A DNA stretch of 64,000 bases, taken from positions 310,001 to 374,000 of the forward strand of contig CAWAQA010000009.1 of the NCBI GenBank assembly GCA_963784065.1. Reading direction: 5' to 3'. Positions 35,680 to 46,029 of this stretch are shown in pieces. This DNA is from CAWAQA01 sp963784065 (GTDB taxonomy: Bacteria; Acidobacteriota; Vicinamibacteria; Vicinamibacterales; UBA2999). Position numbers and translations under genes: made by a program. The notes beneath the pieces are model-generated. The model was not told the DNA's origin and did no database searches. It saw only the letters and a list, made by a program, of their open reading frames with translations. Numbering within the stretch: the stretch's first letter is position 1; each line of letters starts with the position of its first letter.

Positions 35680-38600
35680 CTACACGTGCGACGCCGCGCG
35701 GTGGCGAAACCGGCTGCCCAGATCGTGGACGAACAGGTAGAACGTCGGCAGCGCGAGCAGCGTGAAGAGCGTCGAGGTGACCAGGCCGCCGACCATCACG
35801 ATCGCCAGCGGCCGCTCGATCTCGGTGCCGTGCATGTCCAGGACGAGCAGCGGCAGCAGGCCCAGGATCGCCGTGAGCGCGGTCATCAGCTTCGGGCGCA
35901 CGCGGCCGATGCTGGCTTCGCGCAGCGCCTCCCGAATGGCCGGCCCTCCGCGACGAGGCCGCGGGTCTGGGCCACGAGCACGAGGCCGTTCTGGACCGCG
36001 ATGCCGAACAGGCCGATCAGCCCGACGAGCGAGGAGACGTTCCACGTCTCGCCCGCGATCAGCAGCGCGAGGATGCCGCCGACGAAGGCGTCGGGCAGCG
36101 TCGCGAGGATGACCGGCGTCTCGGCGAAGGACCCGAGCGCGAGGTACAGCAGCACGAACACGGCGAGCAGCGCCGCGGCCATGGCGACGGTCAGCGACTG
36201 CGCCGCGCGCTCCTGCTGCTCCACCCGGCCGCCCACGTCGACGAAGTAGCCGGTCGGGCAGGCGCAGTTCCGCGGCGAGCCGCTCGCGCACCTCCGCGGC
36301 GGCGCCGCCGAGATCGCGGCCCGCGACCGACGCCTTCGACGGCGATGCGGCGGCTGCCGGCCTCGCGGCGGATGGTGCCCGGGCGCGAACACCTCCTCGA
36401 CGCGCGCGAGCTGCTGAGCGGGACGCGGGTCCCGTCGTGGCCGTCGAGGCGGAGGTCGCGGATGGCCGCCACGCTGTTCCGCGCGGGATCGGCCAGGCGG
36501 ACGACGAGGTCGTAGCGCCGCTGGCCGACCCAGACCTCGGACGCCTCGTCGCCGACCAGGCCGATGCGCAGCGCGCGAACGACGTCGCCCGGGCGTCAGC
36601 CCGGCCCGCGCCACTGCGTCGCGGTCGATCGCGATGCGCAGCTGCGGCAAGCCGGTGACGGCCTCGACGCGCAGGTCCTCGAGGCCCTCGATCGTGCGCC
36701 ATGAGCGCCCGGCCTCGGCGCCGAGCCTCGCCAGCTGATCGAGGTCGGGACCGAAGATGCGCACCGACAGGTCGGCCGGCGTGCCGCCCAAGCCCTCGTC
36801 GATGCGCATGCCGAGCGGCGTCGTGAACAGCACCGAGACGCCGGGCACGTTCTCGAGCGCCTCCCGCATCTCGCGCTTCGAGCTCCTCGAGGCTGCCGTC
36901 GCGGTCCGGCTTGAGCACCACCAGCACGTCCGAGATCGATGTGCGGCATCGGGTCCTCGGTGCGCTCGGCGCGGCCGGTCCGCCGCACCACGTCTTCGAC
37001 CTCGGCGAAGCGCGCGCAGCACGTCCTCGACGCGGTGGTTGACGCGGTCGACCTCCTCGAGCGACGTATCGGGCGGCAGCACGGTCTGGAGCAGGAACGC
37101 GCCTTCGTCGAGCTGCGGCATGAAGTCGGAGCCGACCAGCGAACGCGAGCGCAATCGCCGGGACGGTGATGGCCAGCGTCGCGACGCGCACCAGCCCGGC
37201 GTGGCGCATCGCGCCGTCGAGCGGCGGGCGCATAGAGCGCGCTTGACCTGCGCGGATCGAGCCAGACGTCTTCCTCGGCGCCGGGCCGGGGCGGCCGGAG
37301 GAGCATCGCCGGCGGCGACCGGCACGAGCGTCAGCGCCAGCAGCAGCGACGCGGCAAGCGCCGCGACGACCGCCGCCGCCAGCGGCCGGTACATGCGGCC
37401 CTCGATGCCGGTCATCGCGAACAGCGGGACGAACACCGCGACCACGATGAGCGTGGCGAACACGATCGGCCGGCCGACCTCCATCGCGGCGTGCAGCGCG
37501 ATCTCCGTGCGCGGCGCGTCGGGCCGCCGCTGCAGGTGGTGGACGACGTTCTCGGTGACGATGATCGCGGCGTCGACGAGCAGCCCGACGGCGATGGCGA
37601 GGCCGCCGAGCGTCATCGTGTTGATGCCGATGCCGCCGGCGCGCAGCAGCAGCCCCGACAGCGCGATCGAGAGCGGCAGCGTCAAGGTGACGAGCAGCGC
37701 CGCGCGCCAGTTGCCAAGCAGGACGAACAGCACGACGACGACCAGGCCGGCGCCGATGAGGACGGCGCGGCCGACGCCGCCGAGCGCCGTCTCGACGAGG
37801 CTCGACTGGTCGTAGACGATGCGCAGGGTCACGCCCGCCGGCAGCGTCCGGCTGACATCGGCAATGCGCCTCGCGCACGGCCGCGGCGACCGTCACCGTG
37901 TCGGCGCCGAACTGCTTGACGACGCGGCAGCTCACGACCTCGCCCGCCAGCCGGTGCGCGATGCCGCGCCGCACCGCCGGCGCTTCGCGCACGTCGGCGA
38001 CGTCGCCGAGCATGATCGGGCATGCGCTCGTGCACGGCCACGACGGTGGTGCGCAGCTCGTTCGACGGTCTGCGACCCGGCCGACCGCGCGCACCGCCCA
38101 CTCGGTGCCGCCCTGCACGACGAAGCCGCCGGACGCGTTGACGTTCGCGTCCTCGACGGCGTGCATCACTTCGTCGAGCGTCACGTTCCGCGCTGCCATC
38201 CTCGGCGGGTCGAGCTGGACCTGGAACTGGCGCAGGTACCCGCCGAGCCGCTCGACCGCGGCCACGCCCGGCACCGCGAGCAGGCGGTTCTTCACCTCGA
38301 ACTCGGCGAGGTCGCGCAGCGTCATCAGGTCGACCGCACCCGGCTCGGCTTCGAGCGTGAACTCGAGAATCTCGTTGAGGCGGCCGGTGAGGCTCGACAG
38401 GAGCGGCGCGTCGGTGCCCGGAGGCAGCTGCGGCGCGACCTGGCCATGCGCTCGGCCACGAGCTGGCGCGCGCGGTAGTAGTCGGCGTCGGGCTCGAACT
38501 CGACGGTGACCTGGCTGACGCCCGAGCTGCGACGACGAGCGGATGCGCCGCACGTCCGGCAGCCCGGCGAGCGCCGACTTCCAGCGGGATCGCGACGGAC

Positions 38601-38790
38601 GTCTCGAGCTCCTCGGCGCCCATCGCCGGGTTCTGCACGATGACGTTGAACACCGGCGCGGAGAGGTCGGGAAACACGTCGCGCCGAAGCTGCTGCAGGC
38701 TGACGGCGCCGAAGCCGGCGGCCACCAGCACGAGCGAGGACCGTGAAGACCGGCCGTCCGAAGCGCCGCTGTCATGAGGCTGTTGGTCAT
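35680..38790 (-). CDS. CusA/CzcA-type heavy-metal efflux RND permease (many frameshifts)
   Basis: 1036 codons end to end, the normal length of metal RND pumps, but at least ten frame changes interrupt it. Identifiable pieces in order: 'VAAGFGAVSLQQLRRDVFPD', 'LSAPVFNVIVQNPAMGAEEL', 'EAEPGAVDLMTLRDLAEFEV', 'LSIALSGLLLRAGGIGINTM', 'LGGLAIAVGLLVDAAIIVTE' (proton-relay helix), 'MSG'-type periplasmic loops, 'AVQNGLVLVAQTRGLVAEG' and the last helices 'RPLAIVMVGGLVTSTLFTLLALP'. It forms the inner-membrane pump of a tripartite system with the adaptor 7 bases upstream and TolC. The break density far exceeds that of neighbouring genes, so a poorly resolved local sequence is more likely than decay. The metal is not deducible. 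Confidence 0.8.
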   Translation of the reverse strand: MTNSLMTAALRTAGLHGPRSCWWPPASAPSACSSFGATCFPTSPRRCSTSSCRTRRWAPRSSRRPSRSRWKSALAGLPDVRRIRSSSQLGRQPGHRRVRARRRLLPRAPARGRAHGQVAPQLPPGTDAPLLSSLTGRLNEILEFTLEAEPGAVDLMTLRDLAEFEVKNRLLAVPGVAAVERLGGYLRQFQVQLDPPRMAARNVTLDEVMHAVEDANVNASGGFVVQGGTEWAVRAVGRVADRRTSCAPPSWPCTSACPIMLGDVADVREAPAVRRGIAHRLAGEVVSCRVVKQFGADTVTVAAAVREAHCRCQPDAAGGRDPAHRLRPVEPRRDGARRRRPRRPHRRRPGRRRAVRPAWQLARGAARHLDAAALDRAVGAAAARRRHRHQHDDARRPRHRRRAARRRRDHRHRERRPPPAAAARRAAHGDRAARRDGGRPADRVRHAHRGRGVRPAVRDDRHRGPHVPAAGGGGRRGACRVAAAGADARAGRRRRCSSGRPGPAPRKTSGSIRAGQARSMRPPLDGAMRHAGLVRVATLAITVPAIALAFAGRLRLHAAARRRRVPAPDRAAARYVARGGRPRQPPRRGRAARASPRSKTWCGGPAAPSAPRTRCRTSISDVLVVLKPDRDGSLEELEARDAGGARERARRLGAVHDAARHAHRRGLGRHAGRPVGAHLRSRPRSAGEARRRGRALMAHDRGPRGPARRGRHRLAAAAHRDRPRRSGAGRADARATSFARCASAWSATRRPRSGSASGATTSSSAWPIPRGTAWRPSATSASTATTGPASRSAARARRGGVRARAPSAARPAAAASPSKASVAGRDLGGAAAEVRERLAAELRLPDRLLRRRGRPGGAAGARGAVADRRHGRGAARRVRAAVPRARVLRRDAGHPRDAARRLRRRHPRAADRGRDVERLLARRADRPVRHRGPERPRARGPDPRPRRGGPAIREALREASIGRVRPKLMTALTAILGLLPLLVLDMHGTEIERPLAIVMVGGLVTSTLFTLLALPTFYLFVHDLGSRFRHRAASHV

Positions 38791-38797
38791 GACGTCC

Positions 38798-39983
38798 TCA
38801 GTGCTCGTGCTCGTCGCCGCCGCCGCGCCGCTTCTCGGCTTCGGCCTTGAGCAGGAAGGCGCCTTCGACGACGACGGTCTCCCCGGCCTTCAGCCCGGAG
38901 ACGACCTCGACCTCGTTGCCGAGGTCGCGGCCGCGGCCGACCGGCCGCATCTCGAACTCCTGCGGCGCTCTCGGGAACAAACGCGAGCCACCGCTCGCCC
39001 ACGCGCTGCAGCGCCGCGGCTGGAACCGCCAGAATGGTCTGACTGGTGCCGGTCAGCTCGAGCCGCGCGTTGGCCGACATGCCGGGCCGCAGCACATCGT
39101 CGGCATTGGCCAGCTCGATGCGGACCGGAACGGTGCGCGAGCCGGCATCGACGCTGGCGGCCCACCTGGGTCACGCGGCCATCGAACTCCAGTCCCGGCA
39201 GCGCGGCCATCGTGACGTGTGCGGTGCTGCCGACCGCGAGGTTCACGACGTCGCGCTCGAAGACCTGCGCAATCAGCCACACGCGCGACAGGTCCGCGAC
39301 CGTGAACAGCGACGCGTTGGTGTCGGCGTGCTGGCCCAGCACGACGTCCCGGGCAATGACACGCCCGGCCACCGGGGAGCGGAGGTAGAACACCGAGCTG
39401 TCGCCTCCGGTGTCGTCCTCGGCGATGCCGAGCGCACGGAGCGCCGCTCCCGCCGCCCGCGCCTCGGCGTCGGCCGCGCGGAACGCCGCCTCGGCCTCCT
39501 GCACCTCGCGTGTGGCACGATGCGTTCGGCCGCAAGCGTGCGCTTTCGTTCAAGGGTCTGCCCGGCCAGTTCACGACGCGCGTCGGCTGCAAGCAGGTCG
39601 GCGCGGGCACGCCCCAGGTCCGTGCTCCGCAACTGCGCCAGCGGCGTGCCGCGTCCGACGGCGGCGTTCAACTCGACGAGCACGCCGACAATCTGGCCTC
39701 CGGTCGGCGGCGCCACCTCGGCGTAGCGGCTCTGGTCGGCTGCCACCTCGCCGAGTACGCTGACCTCCTGTGCCCCGGAGCGTTCGGCGACCAGCGCGGT
39801 GCTGATGCGGAGGTCACGAACCATGTCCTCGCTGAGGTGGATCGCGTTCTCTTCTTCCGCGTGCGCACCAGCCGTCGTCCCGGGCGCCTTCACCTCCGCT
39901 GCCTGCTGCGGGGCGGGGCTCTCCCCGCAGGCCATCGTACCGAGCAGCCACAGCGACGCGACAACCTGCATATGCGTTCTCAT
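38798..39983 (-). CDS. Efflux RND periplasmic adaptor (HlyD/CusB type), lipoprotein (frameshifts)
   Basis: About 395 residues. The N-terminus is a lipoprotein signal ('VVASLWLLGTMACGES'), followed by 'ENAIHLSEDMVRDLRISTAL', the barrel-sandwich half 'EVSVLGEVAADQSRYAEVAP', 'GQIVGVLVELNAAVGRGTPL' and the coiled-coil hairpin 'LRSTDLGRARADLLAADARR'. Later pieces in other frames give 'DTGGDSSVFYLRSPVAGRVI', 'HVTMAALPGLEFDGRVTQVG' and the membrane-proximal end 'LGNEVEVVSGLKAGETVVVE'. The C-terminus is His-rich ('GGGDEHEH'), which may bind metal. It overlaps the TolC stop by ATGA and is 7 bases from the RND start. Confidence 0.8.
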
Positions 39984-41198
39984 CGCAACACTCCCGCGAC
40001 GAAGTCAACGTGCAAACGGCTGCGTGCCGCCTGGAGCCGCCGTTCGACAATGGCCGTCCGCGTGTCGAGCGCGTCGCGCCGAATCAACAGCACGTCCATC
40101 AGATTGATCTCGCCGGCGTCATAGCTCCGACGGGCGAGGCTCTCGTTGTCCTGCACGCTCGCCTCCGTGTCGCGCGCGAGCGTCGCGGCCAGCGTGGCGT
40201 GCTGCTGATACAGGCCGTACGCCGTCTCGAGGTCGGAGATCGCAACCGCACGCGCCGTTTCGAGTTGGGCGCGCGCTCTCGACGCGCGCGCGGCGGCGGC
40301 GGCGAGCGTGCCTTGCCCTCGCTGAAACGCCGGCAGCGTGATGCTCAAGCCGCCGAGCACGATGGTGTCCCGCTCTTCGCGCTCATAGCTGACGCGGACC
40401 CCGAGGTCGGGCCGCTGCAGTGCAAGACCGAGTTGCGCCTGGGCGTCCGCCTCGCGGCCTTCGGCGGCCAGCGCGGTGAAATCGGGCCGTTGATCGACTG
40501 CGGCACGAAGCTGCTCGAGCGGAGCGGGAGCAGGGAGATCGAGCGACCCGCGAAGCTCGACGGGCTCCGCCGCCGGGAGTCGCAGCAGCGCACGCAGGAC
40601 TCCGACCGCGGCGGCCAGGTCGGCTCGCGCGGCCCGCAGCGTCGCGGCGGACCGCGCCGCATCGATCCGCGCGAGATTCAGGTCGATGGCCGCGATGTCG
40701 CCCGCGGCGTAGCGCCGTTCCGTCGCGTGCGCCAGCTCGCGGCCGACGGTGTCGGCTTCTTCCGCAATCGTGAGTCGCTCCCCTGCGGCCACGCCGTCAA
40801 GGAATGCGGACGCGGCTTCGAATACGACCGCGCGGCCGGTCTCGTCGGCCTCCGCGCGCTGCCGATCGACGGCCGCCCGCGCTCCCTCGATGCGGGCTTG
40901 ACGCTGCCCCCCGCTCTCGAACGGCTGCGACACCCCGATGTCCAGCTCCGTGGACGTGGCGCCAAGGCCGCGGCGAGGCCCGGCATTCACGTCGATGACA
41001 GGGTTGGCGCGATATCGGGCGGACGCCTCGACGACGCCGGCCTCGGCCTCGGCGATGCGCGCGCGTGCCACGACCACCGCACCACCCTGGTCGCGTGCGC
41101 GAGCGATGGTCTCTTCGAGCGTCAGTACGGTCTGGCCGCGGGCAGGCGCAGAGACGGCAAGGCATGCGGCGGCCGCCACAAACACAACACGGTACATA
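39980..41198 (-). CDS. TolC-family outer-membrane efflux protein (CusC/CzcC-like)
   Basis: 405 residues, unbroken. Signal peptide (YRVVFVAAAACLAVSAPARG), then the two-fold outer-membrane-efflux repeat: first half 'TLEETIARARDQGGAVVVAR...NPVIDVNAGPRRG', 'ELDIGVSQPFESGGQRQARI'; second half 'RPDFTALAAEGREADAQAQL', 'LGVRVSYEREERDTIVLGGL', 'LEEQ'-like helices and 'SLARRSYDAGEINLMDVLLI'. This is the outer-membrane duct of the pump encoded downstream. ATG 41198 has GAGGAG upstream; the longer frame (to 41464) overlaps the preceding small gene. Stop and next start overlap (ATGA). Confidence 0.88.
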
Positions 41199-41247
41199 GG
41201 ACTCCTCTGCACAGACGAGCGACACCACACGTGTCGCGTGTTCGCGT

Positions 41248-41547
41248 CTATGACAGGGAGTGTTTGGGAACGTGGAAGATGCCGCGGGGAATCGGCGCGG
41301 CTGACGGCGCTGTCGGCGGCAGCATGACCAGGCGCGCGGAGACGTCGGTCCGGGCCGGCTGCGAAGCCTGAGGAATGAAGACCGGCGCGCGGGCGCAGCA
41401 CATGCACCGCGGGCAGCCGTCCTCGCACGGGTCGCCCGGGGTTCCGCGGGTCTCCTCGGTGCACTCGTCAGGCGCAACCAGGGCGAGCAGATCTGTTGCC
41501 TGCGCCGCAAACGCCGCGAGCCACATGGCGAGAAACAGCCGCACCAC
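41248..41547 (-). CDS. Small exported Cys-rich protein upstream of tolC-like gene
   Basis: About 99 residues. A hydrophobic N-terminus (VVRLFLAMWLAAFAAQATD) suggests export. The middle has six Cys in 22 residues ('ECTEETRGTPGDPC', 'EDGCPRCMCC'), a likely soft-metal or disulfide site. The tail is Pro/Ser-rich and ends 'IFHVPKHSLS'. It lies 49 bases before the TolC gene, in the position where efflux operons often encode a small metal-binding or regulatory peptide. I do not recognise a named family. GTG 41547 and ATG 41526 are both possible starts. Confidence 0.5.
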   Translation of the reverse strand: MVRLFLAMWLAAFAAQATDLLALVAPDECTEETRGTPGDPCEDGCPRCMCCARAPVFIPQASQPARTDVSARLVMLPPTAPSAAPIPRGIFHVPKHSLS

Positions 41548-41699
41548 GCCACACGATACCACGCTGCTCGATGGGGATGGGGCCGTGTGCGACCCGGCCC
41601 TGACTGGAGTTCCGCTGACACCGATGCGCGTCAGCACGGCACCACTCCAGGCCAGCGCAGTGCGGTGACCGGATGGTGTGGCACAACCGAAGCCAGACT

Positions 41700-42113
41700 T
41701 CACTGGGCGGCCGGAGAGAAACTTGCGGAACCGCGGCCGGCGGGCCCGTTCCACTCGACCGTGAGCCGCCATTGGCCGGCCATGCTCAGATCGCTGGTCG
41801 CGAGGTATCGGCCGGGCGTACTCGTCGGTTGCACCTCCACCGGCCCGACCATCGGAGCCATTCCGGCCATCGGCATCGCCGCGTTCGCCGTCACCGTCCC
41901 GACGTCCACGAGGCTGCCGTCCGACGCGGTCCTGAACTCGATCGTCGCCGTATCCTTTCCTGTGCTGAGTGCGGCCTCGCGCGCCCGCAGGACCACGTCG
42001 AGGTTGCCGGAGCGGACCTTCCCGACTTCCGCCGGATGCTGGCTGGCGTCGTCGGATGTCCCGCACCCGAACGAGGCGAGGATGAAGACCAGCACTGCAC
42101 ACGTCCGTATCAT
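41700..42113 (-). CDS. FixH/YtkA-like lipoprotein
   Basis: 137 residues. Lipoprotein signal 'VLVFILASFGCGTSDDA'. The mature part has the pattern of FixH/YtkA-like beta-sandwiches: 'GNLDVVLRAREAALSTGKDT', 'ANAAMPMAGMAPMVGPVEVQ' (four Met in ten residues, a possible copper-binding patch) and 'GRYLATSDLSMAGQWRLTVE'. It overlaps the RND stop (TGATG), so it is translationally coupled to that pump. Such proteins are common companions of copper-handling systems; a role as periplasmic metal chaperone is inferred. Confidence 0.75.
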   Translation of the reverse strand: MIRTCAVLVFILASFGCGTSDDASQHPAEVGKVRSGNLDVVLRAREAALSTGKDTATIEFRTASDGSLVDVGTVTANAAMPMAGMAPMVGPVEVQPTSTPGRYLATSDLSMAGQWRLTVEWNGPAGRGSASFSPAAQ

Positions 42114-45100
42114 CACGATTCCTCTGCGGCGATACGCGCCGCCGGGTAGCGAACCGCGAAGCGCTCGGGCCAGCGGCGACGTACGTCCTCTCCGATCGCG
42201 AACAGGCACGGGATGAGGAAGAGGACGTAGATCGTCGAGCTGATCATGCCCCCGAACGTCGGCGTGGCGATCGGCTTGGTGATATCGAGCCCTGATCCGG
42301 TGGCGAACATGATCGGGAGCAGCCCGAGCACTGTCGTCGCCACCGTCATCAGCTTCGGCCGCAGCCGCGCCACCGAACCTTCGACGACGGCGTCCATGTA
42401 GGACTGCTCCGCCGTCCTCTGCGCCAGCGCCTCGCGGATGAACTCGATCATGATGATGCCGGTCTGGATGGCCACGGCGAAGAGCGACACGTATCCGACG
42501 ATGACGGCCGTGGTCATCGAGTAGCCCAGCCACCACTGCAGGAAGATGCCGCCGACGAGCGCGAACGGCGCCGAGAGCATGATCAGGGAGCTGTCGGCGA
42601 CCGACCGGAACGCCATCAGCAGCAGCGCGAACATGATCGCCAGCGTAATCGGGACCACCACCCGGAGCGTGGAGCGGGCGTCCTCGGCATACTGGTAGAG
42701 GCCGGTCCACTCCATCGAGTACCCCGGCGGCACGGTCAGCCTCGTGCGCAGGTATTCCTGTGCGCGCTCGACGTACTCCGGACCTGTGATGTCGCGCAGG
42801 TAGACGTAGATGTAACCGGCCAGATCGCCGTTGTCGTTGCGGATCATCTCGGGCGCCTCGCGCACGGCGACGTCCGCGATCTCGCCGAGCGGCACGGACG
42901 CTCCACCCTCGGTCACGACTGACGTATTCCGCACCTTGGCCAGGGTGTCGATGTACTCAGGGGCATACTGGATGGCGAGCGGCACAATCGTCTTGTCGGG
43001 TTGCCTGATGCCGACGACGTTGTCTCCCCCGATGGCAAACCGCACAGTGGACATCGCCTCGTCGACCGTGACGCCGCGCTGCGCCATGTCGGCGAGATTC
43101 AGCTGCGCATCCACGAAATAGCCGCGCGAGATGCGTTCCGCGATCACCGCCTGCGTCCCCGGGAACTCCTTGAGCAGCGACTCGATCTTCTGCGCGATCT
43201 CCTCGACGACCGCCAGCTCCTTTCCCTTCACCTTGATCCCGACCGGCGTCTGGATGCCCGTGTCCTGCATCATCACGCGGGTGTTGATTGGCTGCGTCCA
43301 GCTGTTGACGTAACCGACGATCTCCATCGCCTGGTTCATCTCGGCGACCAGCCGGTCCTTGGTCATGCCGGGGCGCCACTCGGACCTGGGTTTCAGCATC
43401 ACGGTCGTCTCGATCATCTCGACCGGCGCCGGGTCGGTGGCGGTGTCGGCGCGACCGAGCTTGCCGAAAACCCGCTCGACCTCCGGGAACGCCTTCAGCT
43501 TCCTGTCCATCTGCTGCAGGATCCAGCCGGCCTCACGCGACGGCAGACCCGGCAGCGTCGTCGGCATGTAGAGAATGGAACCTTCCTCCATCTCCGGCAT
43601 GTAGTCTTTCTGGAAGCCGGCGAGCAGCACGACTGCCGCGAGGAAGAGCGCCGTGCTCACGACGACGAACGCATACCGATGGCGAATCGTCCGGGTCAAC
43701 GCCCGCCGGTAGGCGCGGACGAACGCACTCTCCCGCGGCGCCGCCGGCGCCGCCATCGGACGTTTGAAGACCCACACAATCACCGCGGGCAGCAGGAACA
43801 GCGTCAGCAGCGTCGAGAACGCCATGGCGAACGTCTTGCTGAAGGCCAGCGGATTGAAGAGCCGGCCCTCCCGTTCCCCGAGAAAGAAGATCGGGAGGAA
43901 CGAGGTCACGATGATGAGCATCGAGAAGAGCAACGGCCGCGTCATCGTGGCGGTCGCCCGGATGATCGTCTCCATCCGTTCGGCCGCGCTCAGGTTCCCC
44001 CGCCTGGCGAGCTCGGCCGTGCAGTTCTCGACGATGACGATCGTCGCATCGGCCATCTCGCCGATGGCGATCGCGAGTCCGGCCAGCGCGAACAGGTTGA
44101 TGGTCTGATCGAACGCGGTCAGGGGCAGCGCCGTGAACAGGGTGCCGAACAACAGCACGCACACCGGCGCCACGGCGGCGCGAGCGTTGCGCAGCGCCAC
44201 GGCGATCACGAGGATGACGACGATCAGCTCGTAGACGATGGCCTGAAAGAAGTTCGACAGCGTATCCCAGATGAGCGCCGAGCGATCGTAGGTCGGAACG
44301 ATCTCGATGCCTTGCGGCAGGGCCGTCTCGAGCTGCGCCAGCCGCTGCTCCAGGGCGCGCGTGACGGCGAGGACGTTCCGGCCCTGCTCCATGATCGCGA
44401 TGCCGCCGACCACCTCGCCGGCGCCGTCGAGATCGGCAATGCCGCGGCGCAGGTCGTAGCCGACCTGCAGGTAGCCGACGTCCTTCAGCTGCACCGGCTG
44501 CCCGCTCTTGTCCCGTCCGATGACCAGGAACTCGAGCTGGTCCAGGCTGCCGGTGTCGACGCTGCCGCGCAGCTGGTATTCCCGGTTGGTGATCTCGATG
44601 GTGCGGCCGCCGGTCTCCTGGAACGCGCCCTGAACGGAGGTGAGGATCTGGCGCAGGGAGATCCCGCGCTCGCTGAGCAGGGGCGGAAACAGCTTCACCT
44701 GGTACTGCTTCTCCAATCCGCCAATGGAGGCGACCTCGGCGACGCCCGGCGTCGACTGGAGCGCGGGTTCAACCTGGCTCTCGTTGAGCAGCCGCAGCTC
44801 ACGCAAGTCGCGTGTGCCCTCCCGATCGACGAGGGCGTACTGATAGATCCAGCCCATGCTGCTCGCGTTCGGTCCGATCGCGATGTTCGCGTCGGGAGGC
44901 AGTTGCGACCGGATGGCGCTGAGGCGATCGGCGGCAAACTGGCGCACTGCCGCGCGGCGGCCCGGGTCGCGCAGGATGACGTAGATGAACGAGTACCCCA
45001 TGTGCGAGGTACCCGGATCGATTGAATGTCAGGAGACCCGCCGAGCGCCCTGATGATCGGCTCGGTGACTTCCGTTTCGATCACCTGGGGGCTGCGCGGC

Positions 45101-45258
45101 CACTTGGCGTAGATGATGACCTGCGGATCGGAGATGTCGGGGATGGCGTCGAGCGGCGCCGTGCGCAGGGCCTGGACGCTGAGTGCAATCAGTACCGCGA
45201 CCAGGGACCATACGATCCAGCGAAACCTGATGACGTGCCTGATGATGGCGGTGATCAT
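42113..45258 (-). CDS. CusA/CzcA-type heavy-metal efflux RND permease (one frameshift)
   Basis: About 1048 residues. The N-terminal segment 'FRWIVWSLVAVLIALSVQAL', 'PLDAIPDISDPQVIIYAKWP' is followed, after a frame change near 45008, by 'MGYSFIYVILRD'. Proton-relay and membrane motifs are present: 'GLAIAIGEMADATIVIVENC', 'LLFSMLIIVTSFLPIFFLGE', 'AFALVGGIFLQWWLGYSMTT' and 'SLFAVAIQTGIIMIEFIREA'. The periplasmic loop has 'KDYMPEMEEGSILYMPTTLP' and 'VMMQDTGIQTPVGIKVKGKE'. The DADD-type residues and Met-containing loops resemble the copper/silver or Ni/Co branch; substrate not certain. It is 12 bases downstream of the compact adaptor. Confidence 0.9.
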
Positions 45259-45270
45259 GCCGCGTGTGTG

Positions 45271-45934
45271 CTACGACCCCTTCAGCTTGTGCTCGGCGTC
45301 GATGAAGAAACTGCCAAAGGTGACCACCTGTTCGCCAGGCTTCAGGCCGGCCAGGACGTGCGCGTAGAGCTCGCCCTGGACGCCGAGCCGAATCTCCCTC
45401 GGCACGTAGCGGCCCGGCTGCTCCTGCACGTAGACGACCTGCTTGCCGTTGCTTTCGATAATCGCTTCATTCGGCACGGATAGGAGGTCGCCGCGTTCCG
45501 TCACGATCTCCAGGATATAGCGCACGCCGTCCTCGAGGCCTTGTCCCGCCAGGTTGGCACTCACCATGACGCCGCCGCTGCCTTGAACGACTTCGCGAGA
45601 TCCAGGCCTGGTGCATCGACGACCGCGACCGGAGCGAAAAGGCGCGGACGCGCTGGCCGACCTTCACGAACGCGGCCTCGGCCTCGGGCACGAGCGCGGC
45701 GACGGTCTTGCTGGCGCCGTCCACGACACCGGCGGTGCGGACCCAGACCTGGATGGGCCGGACGGCGGCTTCCGTCAACGTGAGCGTGAGCTCGTTGGCC
45801 TGCGATTCGGTGACGGCCGTAGAGCCGTCGGGCTTCAGGCGGGTATGGTCACGCACGCTCTGGGCGAAGGCCGCAGATGGAAAGAGGACGATGACGATCG
45901 TCGCGGCCGTGAGGGCGTCGAGAACACCACGCAT
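45271..45934 (-). CDS. Compact RND adaptor lacking the coiled-coil hairpin (one frameshift)
   Basis: About 220 residues, roughly half the usual adaptor length. Signal peptide (TAATIVIVLFPSAAFAQSV). Then come a short region 'TLTLTEAAVRPIQVWVRTAG', 'VVDGASKTVAALVPEAEAAF', 'VKVGQRVRAF', and, after a frame change near 45640, 'MVSANLAGQGLEDGVRYILE', 'SVPNEAIIESNGKQVVYVQE', 'LAGLKPGEQVVTFGSFFIDA' and 'EHKLKGS'. The C-terminal beta-barrel and membrane-proximal domains of CusB-like adaptors are clear. The lipoyl/hairpin part that reaches TolC is missing or reduced. It lies 12 bases before the RND gene. Confidence 0.75.
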
Positions 45935-45990
45935 GTCCGTGCTTCCAATCAAGGCCGCCCCGGACCCCGACGCGGCTGCCGCGCCGGGGA

Positions 45991-46019
45991 CCCGCCAGTC
46001 AGCACGGCCGACTGGCGGG
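45991..46019. promoter_or_regulatory. Hairpin between propeller and adaptor genes
   Basis: Perfect 10-bp stem CCCGCCAGTC / GACTGGCGGG with a 9-base loop in the 95-base gap inside the efflux operon. There is no T-tract on the minus strand. It could partially attenuate or process the transcript, lowering pump expression relative to the upstream genes. Confidence 0.45.
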
Positions 46020-46029
46020 CCGCCTCGCC

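Noticed and set aside
43001..45025. 674-codon plus-strand open frame opposite the RND pump
   Set aside because: Arg/Asp/Gly-rich antisense shadow of a well-supported RND gene in GC-rich DNA; no family motifs.
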